Under the pieces are notes generated by a model that saw nothing but the letters and a program-made list of their open reading frames with translations, was not told where the DNA came from and did not search any database. From NCBI RefSeq assembly GCF_014195485.1, contig NZ_JACIBU010000001.1, forward strand, positions 3,472,001-3,536,000: 64,000 nucleotides of DNA, given 5' to 3'. The position numbers and the translations under genes are program-made. How positions within the stretch are numbered: the first letter of the stretch is position 1; each line of letters begins with the position of its first letter. Of this stretch, positions 8,339-16,058 are shown piece by piece. The DNA comes from Modestobacter versicolor (GTDB taxonomy: Bacteria; Actinomycetota; Actinomycetes; Mycobacteriales; Geodermatophilaceae).

Positions 8339-9268
8339 GTGCGAGTACTGGTCACCGGGGCGTCGGGGTTCGTGGGCGGCCGGCTGGCGCCGGCCCTGGA
8401 GGAAGCGGGGCACGAGGTGCGGGCGATGACCCGCAACCCCGACCGGTACTCCGGCGCCGGGACGGCCGTGGCCGGGGACGTCGGCGACGAGGCCTCGCTG
8501 CGCACCGCGCTGGAGGGCTGCGACGCCGCCTACTACCTGGTGCACTCGCTGGACTCGGCCGACTTCCAGGAGCGCGACGCGAGGGCGGCCCGCTCCTTCG
8601 GCCGGGCCGCCGCGGACGCCGGGGTCCGCCGGATCGTCTACCTGGGCGGGCTCGGCGACGACTCCGACGACCTCTCCGCGCACCTGCGCAGCCGCCGCCA
8701 GGTCGAGCAGCTGCTCGCCGAGGGCGGCGTGCCGGTGACGGTGCTGCGGGCCGGGATCGTGGTCGGCCACGGCGGTGTCTCCTGGGAGATGACCCGGCAG
8801 CTGGTGGCGCACCTGCCGGCGATGATCACCCCGCGCTGGGTGCACACCCGGACCCAGCCGATCGCGGTGGCCGACGTCGTCCGGTACCTGGTCGGCGTGC
8901 TGGAGGCGCCGGAGGCCGAGGGCCGGGTGCTGGAGGTGGGCGGCCCGGAGGTGCTCGAGTACCTGGAGATGCTCACCCGGGTCGCGGAGATCCAGGGCCG
9001 GCGGCTGCTGATCGTGCCGGTGCCGCTGCTCAGCCCGCAGCTCTCCTCGCGCTGGCTGTCCCTGGTCACCAGCGTCGACCTGCAGACCGGCCGGTCGCTG
9101 ATCGACTCGATGACCAACGAGGTGGTGGTCCGGGACGACGCGATCCGCCGGATCGTGCCGTTCGAACCGATGTCCTACGACGAGGCGGTGCTCACCGCGC
9201 TGGGCGAGCGCGCGGAGGCCCGGCGGGCCGCTCGCGCGGAGAAGGCCACCGCGGGGCGGGCCCGGTGA
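8339..9268 (+). CDS. NAD(P)-binding, NmrA/atypical SDR family protein
   Basis: 309 residues. The GTG start was chosen because it places the Rossmann motif GASGFVGG directly after the first strand VRVLVT, as in the family; a purine-rich GAGAGGGTGGGG precedes it. The rest follows the NAD(P)H-binding epimerase-like pattern: DVGDEASLRTALEGCDAAYY, LVHSL, RIVYLGGLGDD (the family's Y/L-G-G-L variant), then a variable C-terminal half with VLRAGIVVGHGG. Classic YxxxK is not evident, so it may bind the cofactor or reduce an unknown substrate. Its stop overlaps the next gene's GTG (GTGA). Confidence 0.8.
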   Translation: MRVLVTGASGFVGGRLAPALEEAGHEVRAMTRNPDRYSGAGTAVAGDVGDEASLRTALEGCDAAYYLVHSLDSADFQERDARAARSFGRAAADAGVRRIVYLGGLGDDSDDLSAHLRSRRQVEQLLAEGGVPVTVLRAGIVVGHGGVSWEMTRQLVAHLPAMITPRWVHTRTQPIAVADVVRYLVGVLEAPEAEGRVLEVGGPEVLEYLEMLTRVAEIQGRRLLIVPVPLLSPQLSSRWLSLVTSVDLQTGRSLIDSMTNEVVVRDDAIRRIVPFEPMSYDEAVLTALGERAEARRAARAEKATAGRAR

Positions 9269-10056
9269 CCCGCGACCGGCGCCGGCTCGGGGAGGCGCTG
9301 ATCTCCGACGACGGGCTCAGCCGGCTGCTGGCCAAGGCGCCGTCCTGGCTGGTGGACAAGGTGCCGCGCGACCACCACGAGTCCGATGCCGCGTTCCGCC
9401 GGCGGCGGCGGGTGACCGCCGGGGTGTCGGTGGCCGGCGCCGGGCTGCTGGGCGTCTCGCTGTCGCAGAAGCCGGACTCCCCGTCGTTCTACGCGCTCAC
9501 CCTCGGGGTGGCCGGCACCTGGGTCGCCGGCGGGCTGGCGTCCGGGCCGCTGCACCTGGGCTGGGTGCAGACGCCCAAGGCCACGCTGCGCCGGCCGCTG
9601 CTGACCCCCGTGGCGGGGGGAGCCGCGGCGTTCGGGCTGTTCTACGCCGCCGCGCTGGTGGCCAGGAGGATCCCGCCGCTGGCGGCCGCCGTGACCCGGG
9701 TGCTGCGGTACGCCCAGCAGGGCAACCCGGCGCTGGTCACCACCACGACGCTGGCCAACGGCCTGGCCGAGGAGGTCTTCTTCCGCGGGGCGCTGTACGC
9801 GGCGGTCGGCGTCGACCACCCGGTGCTGAAGTCCTCGGCGGTCTACACGCTGGCCACGGTGGCCACCCGCAACCCCGCGCTGGTGCTCGCCTCGGTGCCG
9901 ATGGGCCTGCTGTTCGCCTTCCAGCGGCGGGTCACCGGCGGCATCCAGGCACCGGCGCTGACCCACCTGACCTGGTCGGTGCTGATGCTGCGCTACCTGC
10001 CGCCGCTGTTCGCCGACCGCCCGTCGATCGACGCACCGGTGCCCGCCGAGCCCTGA
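9265..10056 (+). CDS. CPBP family intramembrane metalloprotease
   Basis: 263 residues with several hydrophobic segments. The glutamate pair with arginine in NGLAEEVFFRGALYA is the first motif of the CAAX-protease/bacteriocin-processing (CPBP, Abi) family, and the later ALTHLTWSVLML carries the histidine of the final motif; NPALVLASVPMGLLFAFQRR is the middle one. A polar, basic N-terminal part (about residues 1-50) precedes the first membrane segment. It is coupled to the NAD(P)-binding gene by a 4-base overlap that fixes the GTG start. The substrate is unknown. It ends three bases before a convergent lipoprotein gene. Confidence 0.85.
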   Translation: MTRDRRRLGEALISDDGLSRLLAKAPSWLVDKVPRDHHESDAAFRRRRRVTAGVSVAGAGLLGVSLSQKPDSPSFYALTLGVAGTWVAGGLASGPLHLGWVQTPKATLRRPLLTPVAGGAAAFGLFYAAALVARRIPPLAAAVTRVLRYAQQGNPALVTTTTLANGLAEEVFFRGALYAAVGVDHPVLKSSAVYTLATVATRNPALVLASVPMGLLFAFQRRVTGGIQAPALTHLTWSVLMLRYLPPLFADRPSIDAPVPAEP

Positions 10057-10059
10057 GGC

Positions 10060-10668
10060 TCAGCCGTCCAGGAACGCCACCAGGTCCTCGGCGGCCGACC
10101 GCTCGTCGTAGCCGTCGAGCTCGTCGGCGCTGTCCACCTCGAGCTGGACCAGGCCCCGGGCGTCCTCGTCCAGCAGCGCGGCCGTGAACCGGGTGCCGGC
10201 CGCCGGGTTGGTCGGGAAGACGGTGCGCACGACGACGACGGTCCGCCCGTCGACCTCGACCTCCTGCTCGGTCTGCTCGTTGCCCCGCTGCTCGACCGCG
10301 CCGGTGCCCTCGACGAGCTCCGCGAACAGGTCGTCGTCCGGGGCCTGCGCGACCACCACCTGCACCGGGGTCTCCTCGTACCACTCGCACAGCACCGCCG
10401 GCACGTCGCCGCCGAGCCGCACCACGCCGTGACCGGACACGTCGGAGACCTCCTCGCCGGCCAGCGTCACCTCGTCGCGCAGCGGGCACGGTCCGCCGCT
10501 CTCGACCAGCGCGGTCGACCCGATGCCCGGCTCGTCGGCCAGGGCCTCCTCGACGGCGGTGTACCAGCGCTCGGGCACGCCGGCCGCGGTGCGGTCCTCC
10601 GGCTCGCCCGAGCACGCGGTCGTGCCGACCAGCACGGCGAACGTCGTGGCGAGGGTCCTGCGGCGCAT
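10060..10668 (-). CDS. Putative lipoprotein of unknown function
   Basis: 202 residues. The N-terminus MRRRTLATTFAVLVGTTAC has a twin-arginine-like basic head, a hydrophobic core and a cysteine positioned as in a lipobox, so export and lipid anchoring are likely. The mature part is acidic, with a cysteine pair (GGPCPLRDE and VLCEWYEE). It looks like the many small actinobacterial lipoproteins that lack a named domain; I do not recognise a family. It is transcribed away from the phosphatase operon. Confidence 0.7.
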   Translation of the reverse strand: MRRRTLATTFAVLVGTTACSGEPEDRTAAGVPERWYTAVEEALADEPGIGSTALVESGGPCPLRDEVTLAGEEVSDVSGHGVVRLGGDVPAVLCEWYEETPVQVVVAQAPDDDLFAELVEGTGAVEQRGNEQTEQEVEVDGRTVVVVRTVFPTNPAAGTRFTAALLDEDARGLVQLEVDSADELDGYDERSAAEDLVAFLDG

Positions 10669-10747
10669 GGGCTTCCTCTCGTGGGCGCGGGGTGGTCAAC
10701 GTACGGGCCGGCGGACGGCGGCCCTGCCGGGCGTCCCTGACCGCCCG

Positions 10748-10775
10748 CTCAAGCTCCTCCGTCCACCGGCCGATG
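10748..10775 (+). promoter_or_regulatory. Sigma-28 (FliA)-like promoter before the phosphatase/glycosyltransferase operon
   Basis: CTCAAG (10748-10753), 15 bases, then GCCGATG (10769-10775). This resembles the flagellar sigma factor consensus (in E. coli TAAAGTTT, 11 bases, GCCGATAA), with the strongly conserved GCCGAT core intact. It lies 84 bases before the GTG of the SpoIIE-type phosphatase. The match is by eye; a chance GCCGAT in such GC-rich DNA is possible. Confidence 0.45.
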
Positions 10776-10858
10776 CTGAACGGGAGAGGGCAGCAACCCA
10801 CGCGGTCCTCAGCTGTGCCGGGCCACCACCCGGCTCGCACCCGCGAGGAGAACCACCT

Positions 10859-12064
10859 GTGCCCACCGCCACCGAGCCCCGGCCAGCAGTGCTGACGGCG
10901 GTCGACGAGGCCGCCCGCCTGCGCGCGCTGGAGATGCTCGACGTCCTGCGCAAGGGGCCCGAGGAGCGCTTCGACCGCATCACCCGGATGGCCCAGCAGC
11001 TCTTCGGTGTCTCCGCCGCCGCCGTCACGCTGGTCACCGACCGGGTGCAGGTGCACAAGTCCCAGCACGGTCCGATGGCCCTCGGTGACGGCCCGCGGGA
11101 GACGGCCTTCTGCGACCACACGATCCGCGACTCGGAGACCCTCGTCGTGGAGGACGCGACCGTCGACGAGCGGTTCGCCCACTACCCCTCCGTCGTGGGT
11201 TCACCGCACATCCGGTTCTACGCCGGGCACCCCCTCGTGGGCACGGGCGGGCACCGGGTCGGCGCGCTGTGCCTGGTCGACGAGAACCCGCGCTCCTTCG
11301 GGGAGGCCGAGCAGGCCCTCCTGGCGGAGCTCGCCTCCTGGGTGCAGCGCGAGCTCGACCGCACCGCCGAGCTGGACAGCGCCGCCCGGGTCCAGCAGGC
11401 CCTGCTGCCCCGCTGCGTCCCGGAGGTCGCCGGCTACGAGGTGGCCGGCATGTGCCTGCCCGCGGGCAGCGTGGGCGGCGACTTCTTCGACTGGTACCAC
11501 GCCGCCGACGGCCAGCTCGTCCTGACGCTGGCCGACGTCATGGGGAAGGGGCTCCCGGCCTCGATCATCATGGCGACCGTGCGCGCGGTCATGCGCTCGA
11601 CCACCCGCCACGCCGATCCCGGGCAGGCCCTCACCCAGGCCGCGCTCACCCTGCACGAGGACCTGGAGCGCACCGGGCGGATGGTCACCCTGTGCCACGC
11701 GCGGCTCGACCCGGAGCGCGGCGACCTGCACTACGCCGACGCCGGCCACGGCCTGATGCTGCTGGTGCGCGCCGACGGCTCGGCGCACCGGCCGCGCGGC
11801 GGCGGTCTGCCGCTGGGCGTGCTGGCCGACCAGACCTGGACCGAGGAGGTCGTCCACCTGGGGCCCGGTGACACCGCGCTGGCCTTCAGCGACGGGCTGC
11901 TCGACCTCTACGACGGCACGATGGACTCCCTCGACCAGATCGCCGAGGTCGTCCGGGACTGCGTCGACGCCACCCACCTGGTCGACCGGTTCACCGTCCT
12001 CGCCCGTCGCCTGGGCGTCCGGGTCGACGACGTCACCGTGGTGGCGATCAGGCGCACGGCGTGA
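10859..12064 (+). CDS. GAF domain PP2C-type serine phosphatase (RsbU/SpoIIE-like)
   Basis: 401 residues. Residues about 30-160 are a GAF sensor domain (RITRMAQQLFGVSAAAVTLV, ...FYAGHPLVGTGGHRVGALCL). Residues about 175-400 are a SpoIIE-type PP2C phosphatase: VQQALLPRCVPEVAGYEVAG, SVGGDFFDWYH, LTLADVMGKGLPASIIMA and YADAGHGLMLL carry the metal-binding aspartates and glycines. Such enzymes remove phosphate from STAS-domain antagonists, and this operon encodes one three genes on. GTG follows CGAGGAGAACCACCT. The stop overlaps the glycosyltransferase start (GTGA). It should be cytosolic, sensing a small ligand or redox state through GAF; the signal is unknown. Confidence 0.9.
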   Translation: MPTATEPRPAVLTAVDEAARLRALEMLDVLRKGPEERFDRITRMAQQLFGVSAAAVTLVTDRVQVHKSQHGPMALGDGPRETAFCDHTIRDSETLVVEDATVDERFAHYPSVVGSPHIRFYAGHPLVGTGGHRVGALCLVDENPRSFGEAEQALLAELASWVQRELDRTAELDSAARVQQALLPRCVPEVAGYEVAGMCLPAGSVGGDFFDWYHAADGQLVLTLADVMGKGLPASIIMATVRAVMRSTTRHADPGQALTQAALTLHEDLERTGRMVTLCHARLDPERGDLHYADAGHGLMLLVRADGSAHRPRGGGLPLGVLADQTWTEEVVHLGPGDTALAFSDGLLDLYDGTMDSLDQIAEVVRDCVDATHLVDRFTVLARRLGVRVDDVTVVAIRRTA

Positions 12065-14040
12065 GCCGGCACCGCGCCCTGCGCGCCGTCTCCCCCGTGC
12101 GGCGGTTCCTCATCCGGGTGCTCGTCGTGCTCACCGTCGTCAGCGGCACCAACTACCTGGTGTGGCGGTGGATGGAATCGATCAACTGGCAGCACTGGTG
12201 GATCGGCGTGCCGCTGGTGCTGGCCGAGACCTTCAGCCTGGTCGACGCCTTCCTGTTCGGGCTCACCACCTGGCGGATCCGGCAGCGCACCGACGCGCCG
12301 CCCGCCCCACCGGACGCGACCGTCGACGTCTTCGTCACCACCTACGACGAACCGGTCGACCTGGTCATGGCCACCGCCCTGGCCGCGCAGGCCATCCGGC
12401 ACCCGCACCGCACGTGGGTGCTGGACGACGGAGCCCGCGCGGAGGTGCGCGCGGCCGCGGAGCAGGCGGGCATCGGGTACCTCACCCGCAGCACCGACTG
12501 GGCGGACCGCCCGCGGCACGCCAAGGCCGGCAACCTCAACAACGCGCTGCTGGTGACCGAGGGCGAGTTCCTGCTGGTCCTCGACGCCGACCAGGTGCCC
12601 TCGCCCGACATCCTGACCCGCACGCTGGGCTGGTTCGACGACCCCCGGGTCGCGCTGGTCCAGACCCCGCAGTGGTTCACCAACGTCGACGAGGCCGACG
12701 TCCTGGGCAGCCAGGCGCCGCTGTTCTACGGACCGATCCAGCAGGGCAAGGACGGCTGGAACGCCGCCTACTTCTGCGGGTCCAACGCGGTGGTGCGGCG
12801 CGAGGCCCTCATGCAGCTGGGGATCGTGGGCTACGTGCGCGACGTCGAGCGCGGCGTCGCCCGGGCGCTCCGGGCCGCCCGCTCGGTGGTGGCCGGTGCT
12901 CGCCGGGAGGCAGCGCAGCAGGGTCCGGCCGTGGTGGCCGCCCTGGACGCCGTCGACGTCGCCGTCGCCCGGGCCCGCACCGAGCTCGCGGCCGGGCAAC
13001 CGGTCTCCGAGATCACCCACCGCTTCCAGCAGCGGGTCGACGACGCCGGCCGCGGCGTCGTCTCCGACGACCTGGCCCGGCTGCAGGCCGACCTGGCCGA
13101 GATCGAGGCGATCCCCTCGCCGGTCCGGGGCGGCTCGACCGCGACCCTCACCGATGACGTGGTGCTGACCCGCCTGGCGCACCGCTCGTGGTCACCGCTG
13201 GGCGCGCTGGAGTCGATCAAGGCGCTGGTCGCGGCCGTGGAGGTGGACCGGGCCGACGAGGCGCAGCCGGTCATGCCACTGGCGACCATCTCGGTCACCG
13301 AGGACATGGCCACGGCGATGCGGCTGCACGTGCTGGGCTGGCGCACCGTCTACCACCACGAGGTGCTCGCCCGCGGTCTCGCCCCGGAGAGCCTGGGCGC
13401 GATGCTGCAGCAGCGGCTGCGCTGGTCGCAGGGCACCCTGCAGGTGATGCTCAAGGAGAACCCGCTGGTGCAGCGGGGCCTCAGCGTGGGCCAGCGGCTG
13501 ATGTACCTGGCCACCATGTGGAGCTACCTCGCCGGCTTCGCCGCCCTCGCCTTCCTGGCCGCGCCGGTGCTGTACCTGGTCGCCGGCGTGCAGCCCGTCG
13601 TCAGCTACGGCGACGAGTTCTGGCTCCACCTGGTGCCCTACCTCGTCGCCAGCCAGCTGCTGTTCCGCGCGGTGGGGCACGGCCTGCGGACCTGGCGCGG
13701 GCAGCAGTACAGCCTGGCGCTGTTCCCGCTGTGGATCCGGGCCTGCGTCACCGCGGTGGGCAACGTCTTCTTCTCCCGCGAGCTGGGCTTCGTCGTGACG
13801 CCCAAGACCGGTGGGGACAGCGGCCCGACCTGGCGGCTGATCCGGCCGCAGCTGGTCGCGATCACCGCGCTGGCCGTCGCCGCCGTGGTCGGCGTCGTCC
13901 GGCTGCACCAGGGGCTCGCCACCCCGGAGGGCACGTACGTCAACCTGGCCTGGGTCGCCTACGACCTGCTCGTCCTCAGCGTGGTGCTGCGGGCAGCGCG
14001 CTACCGGGGACCCCGGACGAACGAGAGGACCGGACGATGA
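12061..14040 (+). CDS. Cellulose synthase-like family 2 glycosyltransferase with a large insertion
   Basis: 659 residues, membrane-bound. Two N-terminal membrane segments precede a GT2 catalytic core with VLDDGA, HAKAGNLNNALL, LDADQVPS, the acceptor-side aspartate in VTEDMA (Asp415) and the processive-enzyme motif QQRLRWSQG (from Gln450). At least four membrane segments follow (for example LATMWSYLAGFAALAFLAA). These motifs match BcsA-like polymerising enzymes, but no PilZ domain follows. Between CGSNAVVRREAL (about 239-250) and the TED motif there are about 150 residues, against 20-25 normally; the extra part is largely helical and charged. Start and stop both overlap the neighbouring genes, so it is fully embedded in the partner-switching operon. 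The polymer made is unknown. Confidence 0.9.
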   Translation: MSRHRALRAVSPVRRFLIRVLVVLTVVSGTNYLVWRWMESINWQHWWIGVPLVLAETFSLVDAFLFGLTTWRIRQRTDAPPAPPDATVDVFVTTYDEPVDLVMATALAAQAIRHPHRTWVLDDGARAEVRAAAEQAGIGYLTRSTDWADRPRHAKAGNLNNALLVTEGEFLLVLDADQVPSPDILTRTLGWFDDPRVALVQTPQWFTNVDEADVLGSQAPLFYGPIQQGKDGWNAAYFCGSNAVVRREALMQLGIVGYVRDVERGVARALRAARSVVAGARREAAQQGPAVVAALDAVDVAVARARTELAAGQPVSEITHRFQQRVDDAGRGVVSDDLARLQADLAEIEAIPSPVRGGSTATLTDDVVLTRLAHRSWSPLGALESIKALVAAVEVDRADEAQPVMPLATISVTEDMATAMRLHVLGWRTVYHHEVLARGLAPESLGAMLQQRLRWSQGTLQVMLKENPLVQRGLSVGQRLMYLATMWSYLAGFAALAFLAAPVLYLVAGVQPVVSYGDEFWLHLVPYLVASQLLFRAVGHGLRTWRGQQYSLALFPLWIRACVTAVGNVFFSRELGFVVTPKTGGDSGPTWRLIRPQLVAITALAVAAVVGVVRLHQGLATPEGTYVNLAWVAYDLLVLSVVLRAARYRGPRTNERTGR

Positions 14041-14372
14041 TCGAGCTGGACACGACGCAGGCCGCCGACGTGGCGGTCGTCCGCCCGCTGGGGCGGCTGA
14101 CCATGGTGCACGCGGCAGACCTGCGCGAGGTGGTCAACGGGGCCGTCGAGGACGGCCGCACCCGCATCGTCGTCGACCTCGGCGACTGCGAGTTCATGGA
14201 CTCCTCGGGCCTGGGCGCGGTGATCGGTGGGCTCAAGCAGGCCCGCCAGGCCGGCGGTGACCTGCGCATCGCAGCGCTGCAGCCCCAGGTCATGACCGTC
14301 CTGCAGCTCACCAACCTCGACCGGGTCCTCCGCCCGTACGGCAGCGTGGCCGAGGCACTCCGTGGTGACTGA
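14037..14372 (+). CDS. STAS domain anti-sigma factor antagonist
   Basis: 111 residues, one STAS domain. The loop FMDSSGLGAVIGGLKQAR contains Ser56/Ser57, the position phosphorylated by the partner kinase in SpoIIAA/RsbV proteins. In that scheme the unphosphorylated form binds the RsbW-like kinase encoded next and frees its target, and the phosphatase encoded first in the operon reactivates it. The start overlaps the glycosyltransferase stop (ATGA), and the end overlaps the kinase gene by 11 bases. Confidence 0.92.
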   Translation: MIELDTTQAADVAVVRPLGRLTMVHAADLREVVNGAVEDGRTRIVVDLGDCEFMDSSGLGAVIGGLKQARQAGGDLRIAALQPQVMTVLQLTNLDRVLRPYGSVAEALRGD

Positions 14373-14778
14373 GCCGCCGCACAGCATCTGCGGCCCGGCG
14401 GTGCCGGCATCGCTGGACCTCGTGCACTCGCTGCTGGCGGAGGTGTGGGCCAGCCACGACGACGTGCAGCCCGAGGACCGGATGCGCTTCGAGCTCGGCG
14501 TCACCGAGATCGCCGGCAACATCGTCGAGCACGCGGCGGCGCCGGCCCCCATCGACTTCCACCTCGGCGTGGAGGTCTTCGACGACCGCCTGGAGGCGCG
14601 GTTCCGCGACCCCGGTCGCCGGGTGGAGATCGACTTCGACCGGGCGACCATGCCCGACGCGATGGCCGAGTCGGGCCGGGGACTGGCGCTGGTGCTGGCC
14701 GTGGTCGACGAGCTCACCTACCGGCACGACGGCTCGGACAACCACTGGCTGGTCGTGCGCCGGCGCACCCCCGCCTGA
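14362..14778 (+). CDS. RsbW-like anti-sigma/serine kinase (GHKL ATPase)
   Basis: 138 residues, the size of an RsbW/SpoIIAB-type ATPase. MRFELGVTEIAGNIVEHA carries the N-box with its Asn, and SGRGLALVLAVVDEL is the G-box; the ATP-lid region between is short, as in this family. It should phosphorylate the STAS protein encoded just before. Whether it also holds a sigma factor, or binds the glycosyltransferase or another output, is not shown; no sigma gene is in the operon. GTG at the first or second of two tandem GTG codons is the start. Confidence 0.9.
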   Translation: MVTEPPHSICGPAVPASLDLVHSLLAEVWASHDDVQPEDRMRFELGVTEIAGNIVEHAAAPAPIDFHLGVEVFDDRLEARFRDPGRRVEIDFDRATMPDAMAESGRGLALVLAVVDELTYRHDGSDNHWLVVRRRTPA

Positions 14779-14779
14779 C

Positions 14780-14817
14780 CTGCACGCCCTGACCGCCGCG
14801 GTGGTCAGGGCGTGCAG
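14780..14817. terminator. Bidirectional hairpin terminator
   Basis: A perfect 15-base inverted repeat, CTGCACGCCCTGACC (14780-14794) and its complement (14803-14817), with an 8-base loop. It lies between the kinase stop and the convergent glycosidase gene and includes the latter's stop codon in its stem. There is no T-run, as is usual in high-GC actinobacteria. Confidence 0.7.
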
Positions 14818-15989
14818 TGCGGCAGGTCGTCGGCCCACCGCGCCCAGCCGGGCAGGTCGGCGGTGACGGCGCTGCGCAGCGCGGGTTCGCCGAGGGCCCG
14901 CCAGTCGACCTCGGCGTCGACCTCGGCCTCGTGCTTGTCCCACTCGAACCAGTTCACCATCGCCAGCTGCGGCAGCGCCCGGTGCAGCTCCGGGGACAGC
15001 ACCTGCCGCCACCAGCCCTGCTTGACGGCCAGCTCGTCGGCGCCGCCACCCCCCGGCACGTACAGGGCCGCGGTCTCCGGGATGGCGACGGGCTTGCCGT
15101 ACCCGACGCCGTAGACGCCGTGGAAGTCCGGCACGGCCCGGTCGTCGCCACCGAGGCCGGCGTACTCGCCGGTCAGCTGGGCCACCAGCTTCCCGGCCTC
15201 CGGCACCTCGTTCTCCCCCCACGGGGCGGTGTCGCCCCAGTGGTAGAGGGACATCCCCACCCAGTCGACGGCGTCGGTGCCGGGCCAGTACGGGGCGTAG
15301 GGGTCGTCGAGTGCCGTGACGGTGCCGTCCCCGTCGGTGTCCAGCGCCGCGGCGTCGGGGCTGCCCGCCGGGGCCTGGTGCGGGCCCCCGGTGAACGGGT
15401 ACCCACCGCCGTAGTTCGGCGCCCACATCGTGGCCGAGCCCGGCGCGGTCGCGTGCACCGCCGTGGCCACCCTGCGGAACGCGGCGACGTAGGCGGCGGG
15501 CTGCTGCGCCCACGCGTACCAGGAGCCGTTCATCTCGTGGGCGAACCGGACGACCACCGGCACGCCGGCGCGGTTCCAGCCGTCCAGCCGCTCGGCCAGG
15601 TCGGCGGCGACCGCGTCGGTGACGGTCGCCAGGCCGCCGGACGGCTCGAGGGTCAGCAGCAGGACCCCGCCGTCGGCCCGCACCTGGTCGACCGCTCCGG
15701 CGACGTCCTGCAGGTCCTGGGCGGTCATCGGGAGGTCGGTGAAGCTGACCGCGACCGCTGGTCGGTGGCCCAGCGCGGCGCTGTACTCGGCCAGCGTCTG
15801 GTCGCCCCAGTCGACGTTCGCGCCGACGAGGACGCCGTCCGCCGGCACCAGCTCGCCGCGGGGCACCGGCACGCACTCCGCCGCTGCGTCGGCGGCCGCC
15901 TCCGACCCGGCGCACCCGGCCGTCGAGGCGACCAGCGCCACGCACAGCAGGACCGGCAGCGGGGGGGGGTCGCAGACGCACCGGACCAC
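14805..15989 (-). CDS. GH26-like secreted glycoside hydrolase (lipoprotein)
   Basis: 394 residues as read. The domain resembles glycoside hydrolase family 26 (beta-mannanase/endoglucanase type): RFAHEMNGSWYAWAQQP holds the acid/base glutamate, PVAIPETAALY the likely nucleophile glutamate, and WAPNYGG and MSLYHWGD are substrate-cleft segments. An insertion DTDGDGTVTALDD looks like a calcium-binding loop. A hydrophobic signal ending in ASTAGCAG suggests a lipoprotein. The N-terminus is awkward: the GTG start reads MVRCVCDPPPLPVLL across a run of nine G (15961-15969 on the + strand). One base fewer would join a GTG at 15999 and give a more normal basic signal peptide. It converges on the glycosyltransferase operon and may act on the same polymer (inference). 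Confidence 0.82.
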   Translation of the reverse strand: MVRCVCDPPPLPVLLCVALVASTAGCAGSEAAADAAAECVPVPRGELVPADGVLVGANVDWGDQTLAEYSAALGHRPAVAVSFTDLPMTAQDLQDVAGAVDQVRADGGVLLLTLEPSGGLATVTDAVAADLAERLDGWNRAGVPVVVRFAHEMNGSWYAWAQQPAAYVAAFRRVATAVHATAPGSATMWAPNYGGGYPFTGGPHQAPAGSPDAAALDTDGDGTVTALDDPYAPYWPGTDAVDWVGMSLYHWGDTAPWGENEVPEAGKLVAQLTGEYAGLGGDDRAVPDFHGVYGVGYGKPVAIPETAALYVPGGGGADELAVKQGWWRQVLSPELHRALPQLAMVNWFEWDKHEAEVDAEVDWRALGEPALRSAVTADLPGWARWADDLPHCTP

Positions 15990-16058
15990 GATCGGTCACC
16001 GGCAGCCGCCGGCCCCCGCGACGCGCCGCGCAGCGGTCGGGAGTGGCAGGCTCGGAGC

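Noticed and set aside
10523-10858. Earlier start for the SpoIIE-type phosphatase
   Set aside because: The upstream 112 codons overlap the divergent lipoprotein gene and the promoter-like site, and GAGGAG sits directly before the GTG at 10859.
12832-13290. Frameshift or assembly error as the cause of the GT2 insertion
   Set aside because: The frame stays open across the region with the genome's usual third-position GC, and both flanking motifs are in the same frame.
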